The notes under the pieces were generated by a model. It made no database searches. It was not told the origin of the DNA and was given only the letters and a program-made list of their open reading frames with translations. Shown here piece by piece: positions 25,872-34,236 of a stretch of DNA of 61,940 nt (the first letter of the stretch is position 1; the number at the start of each line of letters is the position of its first letter). Origin of the DNA: a virus; the IMG/VR virus record IMGVR_UViG_3300007510_001184, positions 1 to 61,940 of that record. One strand, given 5' to 3'. Made by a program: the position numbers and the translations under genes.

Positions 25872-26692
25872 AGAAATTAGCTGTATTTATAACTACTCAC
25901 CTAGTAAATGATAATACAAGGCATGGTAGAAGAGTAAATGATTACATAGTTGAGTATTATACAAACACTGTAATTCATAATTATATGAATTTAGATAGTG
26001 GACTCAGCAAAAAAGATCTTGATATTTATATTATGGATACTGGCAGTACACATCCTGACTTCCTAAGATGGTTAGACAAATACTCCAATGACTGGGAAAA
26101 TTTACATATAAGGAATATTCCAAATACAGGTGGATTTACAGCTAGCTTAAAGCACTGTATGCATACGGATACTAAGTTACAAGATAAATATGAATATTTT
26201 ATATTCCACATTGATGACGGTGTTGAGCCTATTGCTGACAAATGGGCGACAGATTTAATTAGTCAATTTGAAGAACACAATAACGCTGGACTCATGGGAA
26301 GATACGTGGACACTATCCGACTAGGGCCCGACGGTTTAATTGACCACCGAAAATGTTGCCCACACATAGCACAAATGTGGAATATAGTGGATATTGAAAC
26401 AATACCCCACTTACACGGAGACTGGTGGCTAATCAACAGAAATACACTTAGAGATCTTGCCCGTGAATGGTATAATCCTATACAATCACAAGAAGCAATG
26501 GACTACCAAAGCAAGTGGGAAAATAAAAATTATACAGAAGTAGAACAGATCAATGATCATCGGCAAACTCTGGATAACATCCATATTGGTCGAGAAGTAG
26601 ACATGGCACTTAGGATCACGCGTCTACTAAACAAAGAACTGACTGAATATGTAGGAAATAAATTTCTAGCATTACAGCTTCATAAAAGGTAA
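25868..26692 (+). CDS. Glycosyltransferase-like protein (GT-A), paralogue of 27290-28069
   Basis: 274 aa. It opens KKLAVFITTHLVND, has IYIMDTGSTHPDFLRWLDKY (about 53-72), IPNTGGFTASLKHCM and YFIFHIDDGVEP (about 115-126; DD as metal site). The layout is that of a GT-A transferase with a widened N-terminal insert. The gene at 27290 shares the same order of motifs (VFITT, IMDTGSKHP, IPNIG, FLFQIDDVV) and is a clear paralogue. A methyltransferase gene lies between them. Donor and acceptor cannot be told. Confidence 0.65.
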   Translation: MKKLAVFITTHLVNDNTRHGRRVNDYIVEYYTNTVIHNYMNLDSGLSKKDLDIYIMDTGSTHPDFLRWLDKYSNDWENLHIRNIPNTGGFTASLKHCMHTDTKLQDKYEYFIFHIDDGVEPIADKWATDLISQFEEHNNAGLMGRYVDTIRLGPDGLIDHRKCCPHIAQMWNIVDIETIPHLHGDWWLINRNTLRDLAREWYNPIQSQEAMDYQSKWENKNYTEVEQINDHRQTLDNIHIGREVDMALRITRLLNKELTEYVGNKFLALQLHKR

Positions 26693-26696
26693 AACA

Positions 26697-27293
26697 ATGA
26701 ATGAATTAATTGATAAAGGTTTTCAAATCGGAATGGCTCAAGATCGTGATGAATTTACAAGCTTCGCTTTATTCCTAGAGAAACAAAACATCAAAAATTT
26801 TCTGGAAATAGGTACTAAATTTGGAGGGACTATGTATGTTTTTAATAAATTAGCCCAATCAGGGGGTGTACAAATTTCACTAGATCTCCCTGGAGGAATT
26901 CATGGAGGGTGGGTTTTAAACGATCATCCTTACTTAGGAAAAGTACATGAAAAAAGAAATGAGTATTTAGAGAACCTTTCGCCGGAAATTTTTCTTATCG
27001 CTGGGAATTCACATGACTCTACAAGCCTCGAAGCAGTAAAAACTAAAGTAGCAGAATTAGATTTCTTGTTTATTGACGGTGACCATACATATGAAGGAGT
27101 TAAGCAGGACTACGAAATGTATGGTCCGTTAGTACGACCAGGTGGAATTATAGCTTTTCACGATATTAATGATACACCACATCATCGTGCAGTAAACGCC
27201 GAAGCTTGTAAATTATGGAACGAACTTAAAGGTACAAAACTTGAATTTAATTCTCATACATATTATGGTGGTATTGGGGTTTTAATCAAATGA
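26697..27293 (+). CDS. SAM-dependent methyltransferase (Methyltransf_24-like)
   Basis: 198 aa class I methyltransferase fold: NFLEIGTKFGGTMYVFNKLA (SAM loop, about 35-54), QISLDLPGG, FLFIDGDHTYEGVKQDYEMY (about 121-140) and PLVRPGGIIAFHDI. The DGDH(x)YEG and HDI pair is typical of the group containing TylF/CmcI and other sugar or antibiotic O-methyltransferases, where these acidic residues bind a metal. In this cluster a sugar hydroxyl is the likely target. The stop overlaps the next start by 4 bases. Confidence 0.8.
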   Translation: MNELIDKGFQIGMAQDRDEFTSFALFLEKQNIKNFLEIGTKFGGTMYVFNKLAQSGGVQISLDLPGGIHGGWVLNDHPYLGKVHEKRNEYLENLSPEIFLIAGNSHDSTSLEAVKTKVAELDFLFIDGDHTYEGVKQDYEMYGPLVRPGGIIAFHDINDTPHHRAVNAEACKLWNELKGTKLEFNSHTYYGGIGVLIK

Positions 27294-28069
27294 GTAAACT
27301 AGGCGTATTTATAACCACCAATATATCAGAACGATCTAAACGCCCTGAGAATAATCCAACAATAGATGATTTTTTTTCTAAATTTAAACTTAGTTGTGAG
27401 CAACATGATATTAACAACTCAGGTGTTGATACAGAATATTTTATTATGGACACAGGCAGCAAGCACCCAGAGTATTTATCGTGGGTACAAACGTTTATAA
27501 CAAAAGAAAATTGGCACTTTAGACAGATACCTAATATAGGATGCTGGCTTGCATCAATGAAATATTTAATGAATACTGATCAGACTTTAATGGATAACTT
27601 TGATTTATTTTTATTTCAGATCGATGATGTAGTTTATCCTACAAAGCCTAAGTGGGCTTTAAATATACTATCCCGATTTACAGAAATTACTAAACCTTTA
27701 GCCTACGGTTTAACAATGAAATTAAAAACAGGTCATCCAAATAATGATGACATTTTATTGTATAGCCAATTTAATAGAGATGAGGTACACATTCATGGTC
27801 AATATTATTTTATTAATCATGCTACTTTAACTGGATTAAAGGATATTTGGTATGATAGCGACAATGGGCGGAAAAAGAAGGCCAAAATTTTATATGATGC
27901 CGAAAATACAGATTTAGATACAATAAGTGACCAAGAACGATTAAATCTTTCGAAAGTCTATATTGGCAGGGAATGGGATATAGCTTCAAAGTTAGCTATT
28001 GTAGCAAAAAACAGGTGTATAGCCTCCAATGCTTTAAACGATGGTCTATACTATGAGGAAATAAACTAA
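27290..28069 (+). CDS. Glycosyltransferase-like protein (GT-A), paralogue of 25868-26692
   Basis: 259 aa, same motif order as the gene at 25868: LGVFITTNIS, YFIMDTGSKHPEYLSWV, RQIPNIGCWLASMKYLM, DLFLFQIDDVVYP. The C-terminal part shares the IGREWDIA / IGREVDMA ending seen in its paralogue. Tandem paralogues in a glycan cluster usually act on successive positions of one chain. It overlaps the next gene by one base. Confidence 0.65.
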   Translation: MSKLGVFITTNISERSKRPENNPTIDDFFSKFKLSCEQHDINNSGVDTEYFIMDTGSKHPEYLSWVQTFITKENWHFRQIPNIGCWLASMKYLMNTDQTLMDNFDLFLFQIDDVVYPTKPKWALNILSRFTEITKPLAYGLTMKLKTGHPNNDDILLYSQFNRDEVHIHGQYYFINHATLTGLKDIWYDSDNGRKKKAKILYDAENTDLDTISDQERLNLSKVYIGREWDIASKLAIVAKNRCIASNALNDGLYYEEIN

Positions 28070-28857
28070 TGGAATCAATTAGTATTTTAATTTGTAGTTG
28101 GAATAGTTTAGAACAGACAAAGTTATTAGTGAGTAGTATCCAAAAGAATAGTGCAATTGAGCACGAAATTAACATACATGTTAACGAAGTTTCAGAAGAA
28201 TTTTTAGATTGGATCACAGATAATAAAATTCAAAATTATTCTTACAGTTCAAAAAACGAAGGACTAGCCGTAGGTACAAATACAGTAAGCCAATTAGCCA
28301 CTTCTGATTTTATTTACTTAGTTGATGATGATATGTATTTATTACCTAAATGGGACATCGAACTTTTTAACACTGTAAAACAAATAAACGATGACAAATT
28401 CTGGATAAACTCAACAATGATTGAACCTATAGGCCAAGCCCCGTGGACAATAGGAAATGAAGATTACGGAAGGACCCCAAACGATTTTCAGGAAGAAAGA
28501 CTTTTGATAGATTACCCCAAATTTTTAAACACTGTCCCAGATTTATATAGCACTGCACTACCTTGTCTGTTGCCAACTAAATACTGGAAAAAAGTTGGTG
28601 GTTATGATGAACGGTTTGGTCTCGCCATCGGAAGTGAAGAAGGTTTAGCGAAACGTTTTTGGGATGTAGGGTGTAGATTATTTGTTAATTCCCCTAATAG
28701 TTTAATCTATCATTTACAGCAAAGCACCACAAGTAAACTAACTAATTATAATAAACATAGACAGCATAGGGAAACTTTATTTCAAAAACTATATCAAATA
28801 TCCTGTACTGATTTTAACACTAACTATATAAAGCGAGGACAGCATTGGCAAAAGTAG
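28069..28857 (+). CDS. Family 2 glycosyltransferase
   Basis: 262 aa with a classic family 2 order: ISILICSWNSLEQTKLLVSS (about 4-23), NEGLAVGTNTVSQLA, FIYLVDDDMYLLPKWD (about 82-97, DDD metal site), WKKVGGYDERFGLAIGSEEG (about 174-193) and a late LIYHLQQST. It probably adds a sugar to a glycan. It overlaps the methyltransferase gene that follows by 13 bases. Confidence 0.8.
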   Translation: MESISILICSWNSLEQTKLLVSSIQKNSAIEHEINIHVNEVSEEFLDWITDNKIQNYSYSSKNEGLAVGTNTVSQLATSDFIYLVDDDMYLLPKWDIELFNTVKQINDDKFWINSTMIEPIGQAPWTIGNEDYGRTPNDFQEERLLIDYPKFLNTVPDLYSTALPCLLPTKYWKKVGGYDERFGLAIGSEEGLAKRFWDVGCRLFVNSPNSLIYHLQQSTTSKLTNYNKHRQHRETLFQKLYQISCTDFNTNYIKRGQHWQK

Positions 28858-30038
28858 AATTCCTTAACTTAGGTGCACAACCATTAGCCAATAATTTACT
28901 AACTAGCCCAACCGACAAAGAAACTCTATATAATTTAAGATTATTTTTTGATGATGAGACTAAAGAAGTTACTACAACAGCAATGAACATAGATCCAGAA
29001 ACTATGTTTAATGAAAAATATCCTTATCGTGCTGGACTATCAAAAACTTTTACACAGCATTTACAAAGTGCTGCAAACTCAATTAAGCTGTTACCTACCC
29101 CGCCAAAGTTTAAAGGTATAAATTTTTTAGAAATCGGAAGTAATGATGGTACTCTACTATTTAATTTTGACTCTAGTACTTCAATTGCAATTGAACCTTG
29201 TAAAAATTTTGCTAAAGAAACTAACAACAAAGGGTACAAAACTTACGCTGAGTTTTGGACAAATGATTTAGCACAAAAACTACTGGAAGAACATGGAAGA
29301 ATACCAAAGATTTTTTCATCTAACACTTTCTCACATATTCCCACAATAAAAGAAGCATTTAAGGCCATTTCAACGATACTCCATAAAGACGGAATTTTTA
29401 TACTAGAAGACCCTTCTTTAATTGAAGTTTTAAAGAGAAATTCATATGATCAATTTTATGATGAACACCCAACTGTATTCTCTATTACTGCAATTCACAA
29501 TTTATTACAAGGCAGTGGATTAGAAATTTTTAATGTGCAGCGGCTACCGCATATCCATGGTGGATCAAATAGAGTATACATTGGGCATATTGGCACTAAA
29601 CAAATTAGTCCCCTAGTTCAACAAGTGTTGGATCTGGAAGCAGGAGTTCTTCAGCTAGACGCTTTAAGAGCATTTGCTTCATCAGTAGAAGCAAATAAAA
29701 ATATACTAATGAGTATGCTTAAGGAGTATAAAAAACAAGGGAAAACAATCATTTCATACGGAGCAACAGCAAAAAGTGCTACTGTATTTAATTTTTGTGG
29801 AATAGACAAAACTTTAATTGATTATATTTTAGATACTACCCCAGAAAAAGTTGATAAATTTGCTCCTGGTACACATATTCCTATAAAATCCTATAGTAAA
29901 GACCTAGTCAATAATGCAGACATTGCATTTTTAGGGGCTTGGAATTTTTTAGACGAAATTATTAAAAATGAAAAAGAGTTTATTCATAAAGGTGGGGCTT
30001 TTATAACACATACACCTAATGTAAGATTTATTATATGA
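28845..30038 (+). CDS. NDP-sugar C-methyltransferase (EvaC/TylCIII type) lacking the zinc Cys
   Basis: 397 aa, TTG start inside the previous gene. It has LNLGAQPLANNLL (about 6-18), the family hallmark; a SAM site FLEIGSNDGTLLFNF; EDPSLIEVL; FYDEHPTVFS near the active site; and a C-terminal domain with SYGATAKSATVFNFCGI and AFLGAWNF. Related enzymes methylate C-3 of 4-keto-6-deoxy sugars. Family members normally have a zinc site with CxxC pairs before and after the LGxxPLAN motif; here those Cys are absent, so the N-terminal domain is shortened or rebuilt. The substrate is probably the same sugar made by the next three genes. Confidence 0.8.
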   Translation: MAKVEFLNLGAQPLANNLLTSPTDKETLYNLRLFFDDETKEVTTTAMNIDPETMFNEKYPYRAGLSKTFTQHLQSAANSIKLLPTPPKFKGINFLEIGSNDGTLLFNFDSSTSIAIEPCKNFAKETNNKGYKTYAEFWTNDLAQKLLEEHGRIPKIFSSNTFSHIPTIKEAFKAISTILHKDGIFILEDPSLIEVLKRNSYDQFYDEHPTVFSITAIHNLLQGSGLEIFNVQRLPHIHGGSNRVYIGHIGTKQISPLVQQVLDLEAGVLQLDALRAFASSVEANKNILMSMLKEYKKQGKTIISYGATAKSATVFNFCGIDKTLIDYILDTTPEKVDKFAPGTHIPIKSYSKDLVNNADIAFLGAWNFLDEIIKNEKEFIHKGGAFITHTPNVRFII

Positions 30039-30451
30039 TTTTTCACGAAGACGATAGAGCACAACGACTGATAAATATTTTTCCAGAATTAAATGAAAAC
30101 TGGCAAATTAATTTATCATATGTTAATAAAACTAATCACGTCGTAGCATGGCACAAACATAGCCATCAAACCGATTATTGGGTTTGTATAAAAGGTTCCT
30201 TTAAGGTGGGTCTAAAAGATCACCAAATTGAACGAAAATCTCAGAATAACTCAGCACCAGTGAAATTTGAATACCTATCTGATAAAAATATGAAAGTTTT
30301 AAAAATTCCACCAGAGACCTGGCATGGATACATGGCTCTAGAACCAGGATCTATTCTATTATATGGTGTAGACCATAAATATGATCCGAATGATGAACAC
30401 AGAGCCAAGCCAGGAGATTTTGAAGAAACATGGACAACAGAAAACAAATAA
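30035..30451 (+). CDS. Cupin, RmlC-like sugar epimerase candidate
   Basis: 138 aa. The cupin pattern is visible: WHKHSHQTDYWVCIKGSFKVG (His-x-His plus Glu/Asp-type strand, about 37-57) and KIPPETWHGYMALEPGSIL (about 90-108). This fits dTDP-4-dehydrorhamnose 3,5-epimerase relatives and simpler sugar isomerases of similar length. The next gene encodes an RmlD-like reductase, so an epimerase role on an NDP-4-keto sugar is likely. The 22-base overlap with that gene is large. Confidence 0.7.
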   Translation: MIFHEDDRAQRLINIFPELNENWQINLSYVNKTNHVVAWHKHSHQTDYWVCIKGSFKVGLKDHQIERKSQNNSAPVKFEYLSDKNMKVLKIPPETWHGYMALEPGSILLYGVDHKYDPNDEHRAKPGDFEETWTTENK

Positions 30452-31158
30452 GAGTGCTAGTAACTGGTGGAAATGGACTACTAGCTACAGAATTAAAAAA
30501 ACTAAATGATCAAAACGTTGCTTTTAAATTTGTTCCAAAAAATGATTTAGACATTACAGATAACATTGCATTACAGTCACACATTAAACTTAATATTCCA
30601 GACATTGTTTTACATACTGCAGCGTTGACTGCGCCTATGAAACAACACACAATTTCTCCAGAAATTAGTATTCAAACAAACATAATTGCAACTGCAAATT
30701 TAGCGCTAACTTGTATTCAATATAATATCAAATTAATATACATATCAACTGATTATGTATACCCTGGAACTAAGGGCCCCTACAAGGAAACCGATCCTCT
30801 ATTGCCTATAAATGATTACGCTTGGTCTAAATTAGGCGGAGAGTGTTCGGTAAGAGCTGTGCCCAAACATCTTATAATTCGCAGTGCACATTATCCAAGA
30901 CCCTTTAGACATGATCAAGCTTTTTTTGATTTTCAAAAATCGTCTATTTATGTAGATGAGGCTGCACCCATTATTATTCAACTAATTAAAAATAATGAAG
31001 AGGGGATTATCAATCTAGGATCATCAAATTACAAAACTGTGTATGAATTTGCTAAAGCAAGTAAACCAAATATAAAATCTGTGTCGCGGAAGACAGCGAC
31101 TGAATATATTCCATGTGATATTCGTATGGACTTAACTAAAATTAAGGATTTAAAATGA
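30430..31158 (+). CDS. RmlD-like NAD(P)-dependent sugar reductase/epimerase
   Basis: 242 aa short-chain dehydrogenase: IRVLVTGGNGLLATELKKL (Rossmann GxxGxxG type, about 7-25), NDLDITD, PDIVLHTAA, LIYISTDYVYPGTKGPYKE and YAWSK (YxxxK catalytic pair, about 136-140). STDYVY is typical of dTDP-4-dehydrorhamnose reductases. It is somewhat shorter than RmlD (about 290-300 aa). With the cupin before it and the aminotransferase after, it probably completes a modified deoxysugar. It shares 4 bases with the next gene. Confidence 0.8.
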   Translation: MDNRKQIRVLVTGGNGLLATELKKLNDQNVAFKFVPKNDLDITDNIALQSHIKLNIPDIVLHTAALTAPMKQHTISPEISIQTNIIATANLALTCIQYNIKLIYISTDYVYPGTKGPYKETDPLLPINDYAWSKLGGECSVRAVPKHLIIRSAHYPRPFRHDQAFFDFQKSSIYVDEAAPIIIQLIKNNEEGIINLGSSNYKTVYEFAKASKPNIKSVSRKTATEYIPCDIRMDLTKIKDLK

Positions 31159-32294
31159 TACCACTTTTTAAAGTTTATATGTCAGAGGCGGCAATTGAAG
31201 CATCCGCAAACGTTTTACGAAGTGGGTTTATAGGGCAAGGCCCTATAGTAAAAGAATTTGAAGCTGATTTAAAAAAACACTTCAAAAATAATTTAGTAGC
31301 TACAACTAATGCAGCAACCTCCGCTGAACATCTAGCCCTTCATCTACTTAAAAGAGAGAGTAGTACTTGGCCAGGATTACAAGAAGGTGATGAAGTTCTA
31401 TGTACCCCACTAACATGTACTGCAACAAACTGGCCAGTTCTAGCAAATAACTTAAACATTAAATGGGTTGATATTGATAAGAATAATTTAAATATGGATC
31501 TTACTGATTTAGAACGAAAAATAACTAAGCATACGAAAGTTATATTCGTGGTTCATTGGGGAGGGTACCCCATTGACTTAGACAAAATTGTAGATATACA
31601 AAATCGAGCACAAGTAACCTTTGGTTTTAGACCCATGGTTATTGAAGATTGCGCTCACGCAATGGGAAGTACCTATAAAGGAGAACCCTTAGGATATAGC
31701 CATAACAATTTTTGTACTTTCAGTCTACAAGCAATAAAGCATATAACTGCAGTTGATGGAGGAATTCTTATTTCACCTACCCTTGAATATCATAAGCGAG
31801 CCAAATTACTTAGGTGGTATGGTATTAATCGTGACTCAAATCGAAAAGATTTTAGATGTGAAGAAGATATTTCAGAATGGGGTTTTAAATTTCACATGAA
31901 TGATGTAAATGCCTCAATAGGGAAAGAAAACTTTAAACATTTAGATGAGATTGTTAATAAACAAAGAAATAATGCAGCTTTCTATGATAAGGAATTAGTA
32001 GGCATAAAAGATGTAACTTTATTAGAGCGCAACTCAACTATGAATTCTTCCTTTTGGTTGTATAGCCTGTTAGTAGAAAGGAAAACTGACTTTATGCTTA
32101 AAATGAAACAAAATAATATTATGGTAAGTCAAGTACACGAAAGAAATGATATACATTCTTGTGTTAGTAACTTCAAAACCTTATTACCCAATTTAAATGA
32201 AGTTCAACAAAAATTAATTTCAATTCCTGTTGGCTGGTGGGTAACAAAAGAACAAAGAGAATTTATTGTATCTATCATGAAGGAAGGCTGGTAG
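31155..32294 (+). CDS. DegT/DnrJ/EryC1-type sugar aminotransferase
   Basis: 379 aa PLP-dependent enzyme. Seen: SGFIGQGPIVKEFEADLKKH (about 28-47), NAATSAEHLALHLL, VIEDCAHAMGSTYKGEPLG (about 162-180; Asp for the PLP ring) and CTFSLQAIKHITAVDGGILI (about 187-206), where the Lys would bind PLP. The family converts a keto sugar nucleotide to an amino sugar. So the cassette can make an amino, C-methylated deoxysugar. No NDP-glucose synthase or 4,6-dehydratase was found in the window; a host intermediate may be used. Confidence 0.88.
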   Translation: MIPLFKVYMSEAAIEASANVLRSGFIGQGPIVKEFEADLKKHFKNNLVATTNAATSAEHLALHLLKRESSTWPGLQEGDEVLCTPLTCTATNWPVLANNLNIKWVDIDKNNLNMDLTDLERKITKHTKVIFVVHWGGYPIDLDKIVDIQNRAQVTFGFRPMVIEDCAHAMGSTYKGEPLGYSHNNFCTFSLQAIKHITAVDGGILISPTLEYHKRAKLLRWYGINRDSNRKDFRCEEDISEWGFKFHMNDVNASIGKENFKHLDEIVNKQRNNAAFYDKELVGIKDVTLLERNSTMNSSFWLYSLLVERKTDFMLKMKQNNIMVSQVHERNDIHSCVSNFKTLLPNLNEVQQKLISIPVGWWVTKEQREFIVSIMKEGW

Positions 32295-33088
32295 TGGCTA
32301 AACTTTTTGCAGGTCCCTGGATAGGAGAATTTGGGTGGGAATTATTTGGATTTCAGGGTTATGTGAGACATATGGCCAGACAAAAATATTATGATGAAAT
32401 TATTATTTCTAGTCACAGTGGTCATGAAGTTCTTTATCAGGATTTTATGACTCAGTTTATTCCTAACGATCCTGAGCAAACACAAACTGATATGCATAGA
32501 CTACATGGTTATGAATATGATAATATTCATAAGAAATTTATAGGTAAAAGAGACCTGTGGATTTCTCCAGATTCATATAGGACACAAAAACATGAATTTG
32601 TTAACTATGGTCACCTCTCAAACGAACTTCACTACGACCTTCTAATCCATGCAAGATCAACGAGTAAACACCAAACAGATGTTAGAAACTGGCCTAAAGA
32701 AAATTGGGAAAATTTAATTAATCAACTCAAAGATCATTATGGGCAAGAGCTAAGTATTGGATGTATAGGTTCCCCAAATGCATCTTTACACATGAGGAGA
32801 ACTACAGATCTTCGTGGTTTAGCCTTAGAAGAATTAACTAATATCCTTGCTAGTAGTAGTCTACTTATTGGACCGTCAAGTGGACCTATGCATCTTGGCA
32901 GCTTATGTGGCATACCTCATATTGTATGGGCTCAACAGCATGGATGGGCGATTGATAATAAAGCTCGGTACGAGAAAGTCTGGAATCCCTTAAACACACC
33001 TGTAGTATTTGTAGGCGACCATGACTGGCAACCGCCCGTTAAACGAGTATTTAATGAAATTGAAACCCTATTACTTGATTTGAAATAA
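32294..33088 (+). CDS. Glycosyltransferase, family 9-like (heptosyltransferase fold)
   Basis: 264 aa from the GTG at 32294, which overlaps the previous TAG (TAGTG). An in-frame start at 32237 lies deep in the previous gene and was not chosen. It opens with AKLFAGPWIGEFGWELFGFQ. Later it has LLIHARSTSKH, NWPKENWENLINQL (about 139-152) and SSSLLIGPSSGPMHLGSLCGIPHIVWA (the donor-site GPSSGPMHL, as in GPDSGxxHL of family 9). These resemble ADP-heptose transferases. It ends the glycan cassette. Confidence 0.7.
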   Translation: MAKLFAGPWIGEFGWELFGFQGYVRHMARQKYYDEIIISSHSGHEVLYQDFMTQFIPNDPEQTQTDMHRLHGYEYDNIHKKFIGKRDLWISPDSYRTQKHEFVNYGHLSNELHYDLLIHARSTSKHQTDVRNWPKENWENLINQLKDHYGQELSIGCIGSPNASLHMRRTTDLRGLALEELTNILASSSLLIGPSSGPMHLGSLCGIPHIVWAQQHGWAIDNKARYEKVWNPLNTPVVFVGDHDWQPPVKRVFNEIETLLLDLK

Positions 33089-33090
33089 TT

Positions 33091-33555
33091 ATGCCCGGCG
33101 GAAACGAACTCGAAAAGCGCGCTAATAAAGCAAATTTTTCTTACAGAAAAGATAAAAAAGCCTTGATTCTTAAGGTAGCAACGCCTATAATATTAACAAA
33201 GAAAGGGCTCATAGCTAGCTCGTCAACCGTAGATTTTACGGGTTTAATTGCAGGCGGAAAATTTGTCGCATATGATGCAAAAGAGACCCAAAATAAAACT
33301 TCGTTTCCTTTAAAAAATATCCACCAACATCAACTACATTATCTTGAATTAGTAGAAGATCTTGGTGGTATTGCTTTCTTCCTAATACATTTTAAAAAAG
33401 TCTATGAAAACAAAGCATTTATAACACCTATTTCACTTGTACATCGATACATGTTTGAAGAAACACGAAAATCAATACCATTAAGTGAATTTAAAAAAGA
33501 ATGGCTTGTGGATATTGATAATTATATGGAGAAAATAATAGATGATAATTCCTGA
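33091..33555 (+). CDS. recU: RecU-like Holliday junction resolvase
   Basis: 154 aa with the RecU plan: an N-terminal GNELEKRANKANFSYRKDKKA, KVATPIIL, SSTVDFTGLIAGGKFVAYDAKET (Asp of STVDF and Glu-x-Lys-type DAKET, about 44-66), TSFPLKNIHQHQLHYLELV and GGIAFFLIHF. RecU cuts four-way junctions in recombination and phage packaging. It follows the glycan cassette by 2 bases and overlaps the next gene by 14 bases. Confidence 0.88.
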   Translation: MPGGNELEKRANKANFSYRKDKKALILKVATPIILTKKGLIASSSTVDFTGLIAGGKFVAYDAKETQNKTSFPLKNIHQHQLHYLELVEDLGGIAFFLIHFKKVYENKAFITPISLVHRYMFEETRKSIPLSEFKKEWLVDIDNYMEKIIDDNS

Positions 33556-33796
33556 AATTAAGCCTGGCTATAAAATCCAGGTATTTACTGATAGCGGACC
33601 TGAGCTCAATTTTACTTTAGCTGGTAAAGTTGGCGAAGGAATAACTGAACACATTTTAGAGCTGTTACCATTAACTGACGACGAGATTAAAGCATACGGT
33701 GAAGACTATGCAGACCAGTTAGAAGCAATAAATGTCATGTTCCCAACATACATACCTATTAATACTATTGTACTTACAACCATAATGAATAAATAA
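33542..33796 (+). CDS. Unrecognised 84-aa acidic protein
   Basis: 84 aa, acidic, with a strand-rich N-terminal half (YKIQVFTDSGPELNFTLAGK) and a helical middle (TDDEIKAYGEDYADQLEAIN). No family recognised. It overlaps RecU by 14 bases and dUTPase by one, so it is translated with them. A role near DNA or nucleotide metabolism is suggested only by the neighbours. Confidence 0.6.
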   Translation: MIIPEIKPGYKIQVFTDSGPELNFTLAGKVGEGITEHILELLPLTDDEIKAYGEDYADQLEAINVMFPTYIPINTIVLTTIMNK

Positions 33797-34236
33797 TGCC
33801 AGAAAAATTACAAGTAAAATATAAATTACTGGATAAAAAGACAGCCACCGAACCTACTCGCGCATACGATGGAGACGCGGGAATTGACCTGTACGTTTCC
33901 CGCGATGTTAAAATTCCTGGAAGAACTAGACGCCAAGTTCACACAGATGTCGCCTTTGAAATTCCTGTGGGTTACTTTGGAAAAATTTTCGATAGAAGTG
34001 GAGTAGCTTCCAGAAACGAGCTTATTGTAAAAGCAGGTGTTATTGATGCAGGCTATCGTGGTGAAATTATGATTATCATGTCAAATACCAGTAATTATCC
34101 AATTGACATTAAAAAGGGAGATAAGATAGCGCAGATGGTTATTTTACCTGTTCCTGAATTTGATCTCTTACGAGTATCAAATTTAAAGAAATCTGAAAGA
34201 GAGGCACAAGGATTTGGTTCAACCGACAACACATAG
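33796..34236 (+). CDS. dut: dUTP diphosphatase (dUTPase)
   Basis: 146 aa with the trimeric dUTPase motifs in order: DGDAGIDLY (motif 1, about 25-33), FDRSGVASR (motif 2, about 65-73), GVIDAGYRGEIMI (motif 3, about 80-92, with the catalytic Asp), KKGDKIAQMVI (motif 4) and GFGSTD (motif 5, near the end). It hydrolyses dUTP to dUMP, keeping uracil out of DNA and feeding dTMP synthesis. The ribonucleotide reductase gene starts inside its last codons. Confidence 0.95.
   Translation: MPEKLQVKYKLLDKKTATEPTRAYDGDAGIDLYVSRDVKIPGRTRRQVHTDVAFEIPVGYFGKIFDRSGVASRNELIVKAGVIDAGYRGEIMIIMSNTSNYPIDIKKGDKIAQMVILPVPEFDLLRVSNLKKSEREAQGFGSTDNT

Noticed and set aside
32237-32293. ATG start extending the family 9-like transferase
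   Set aside because: Lies 58 bases inside the aminotransferase gene; GTG at 32294 overlaps the stop neatly and fits the family start.
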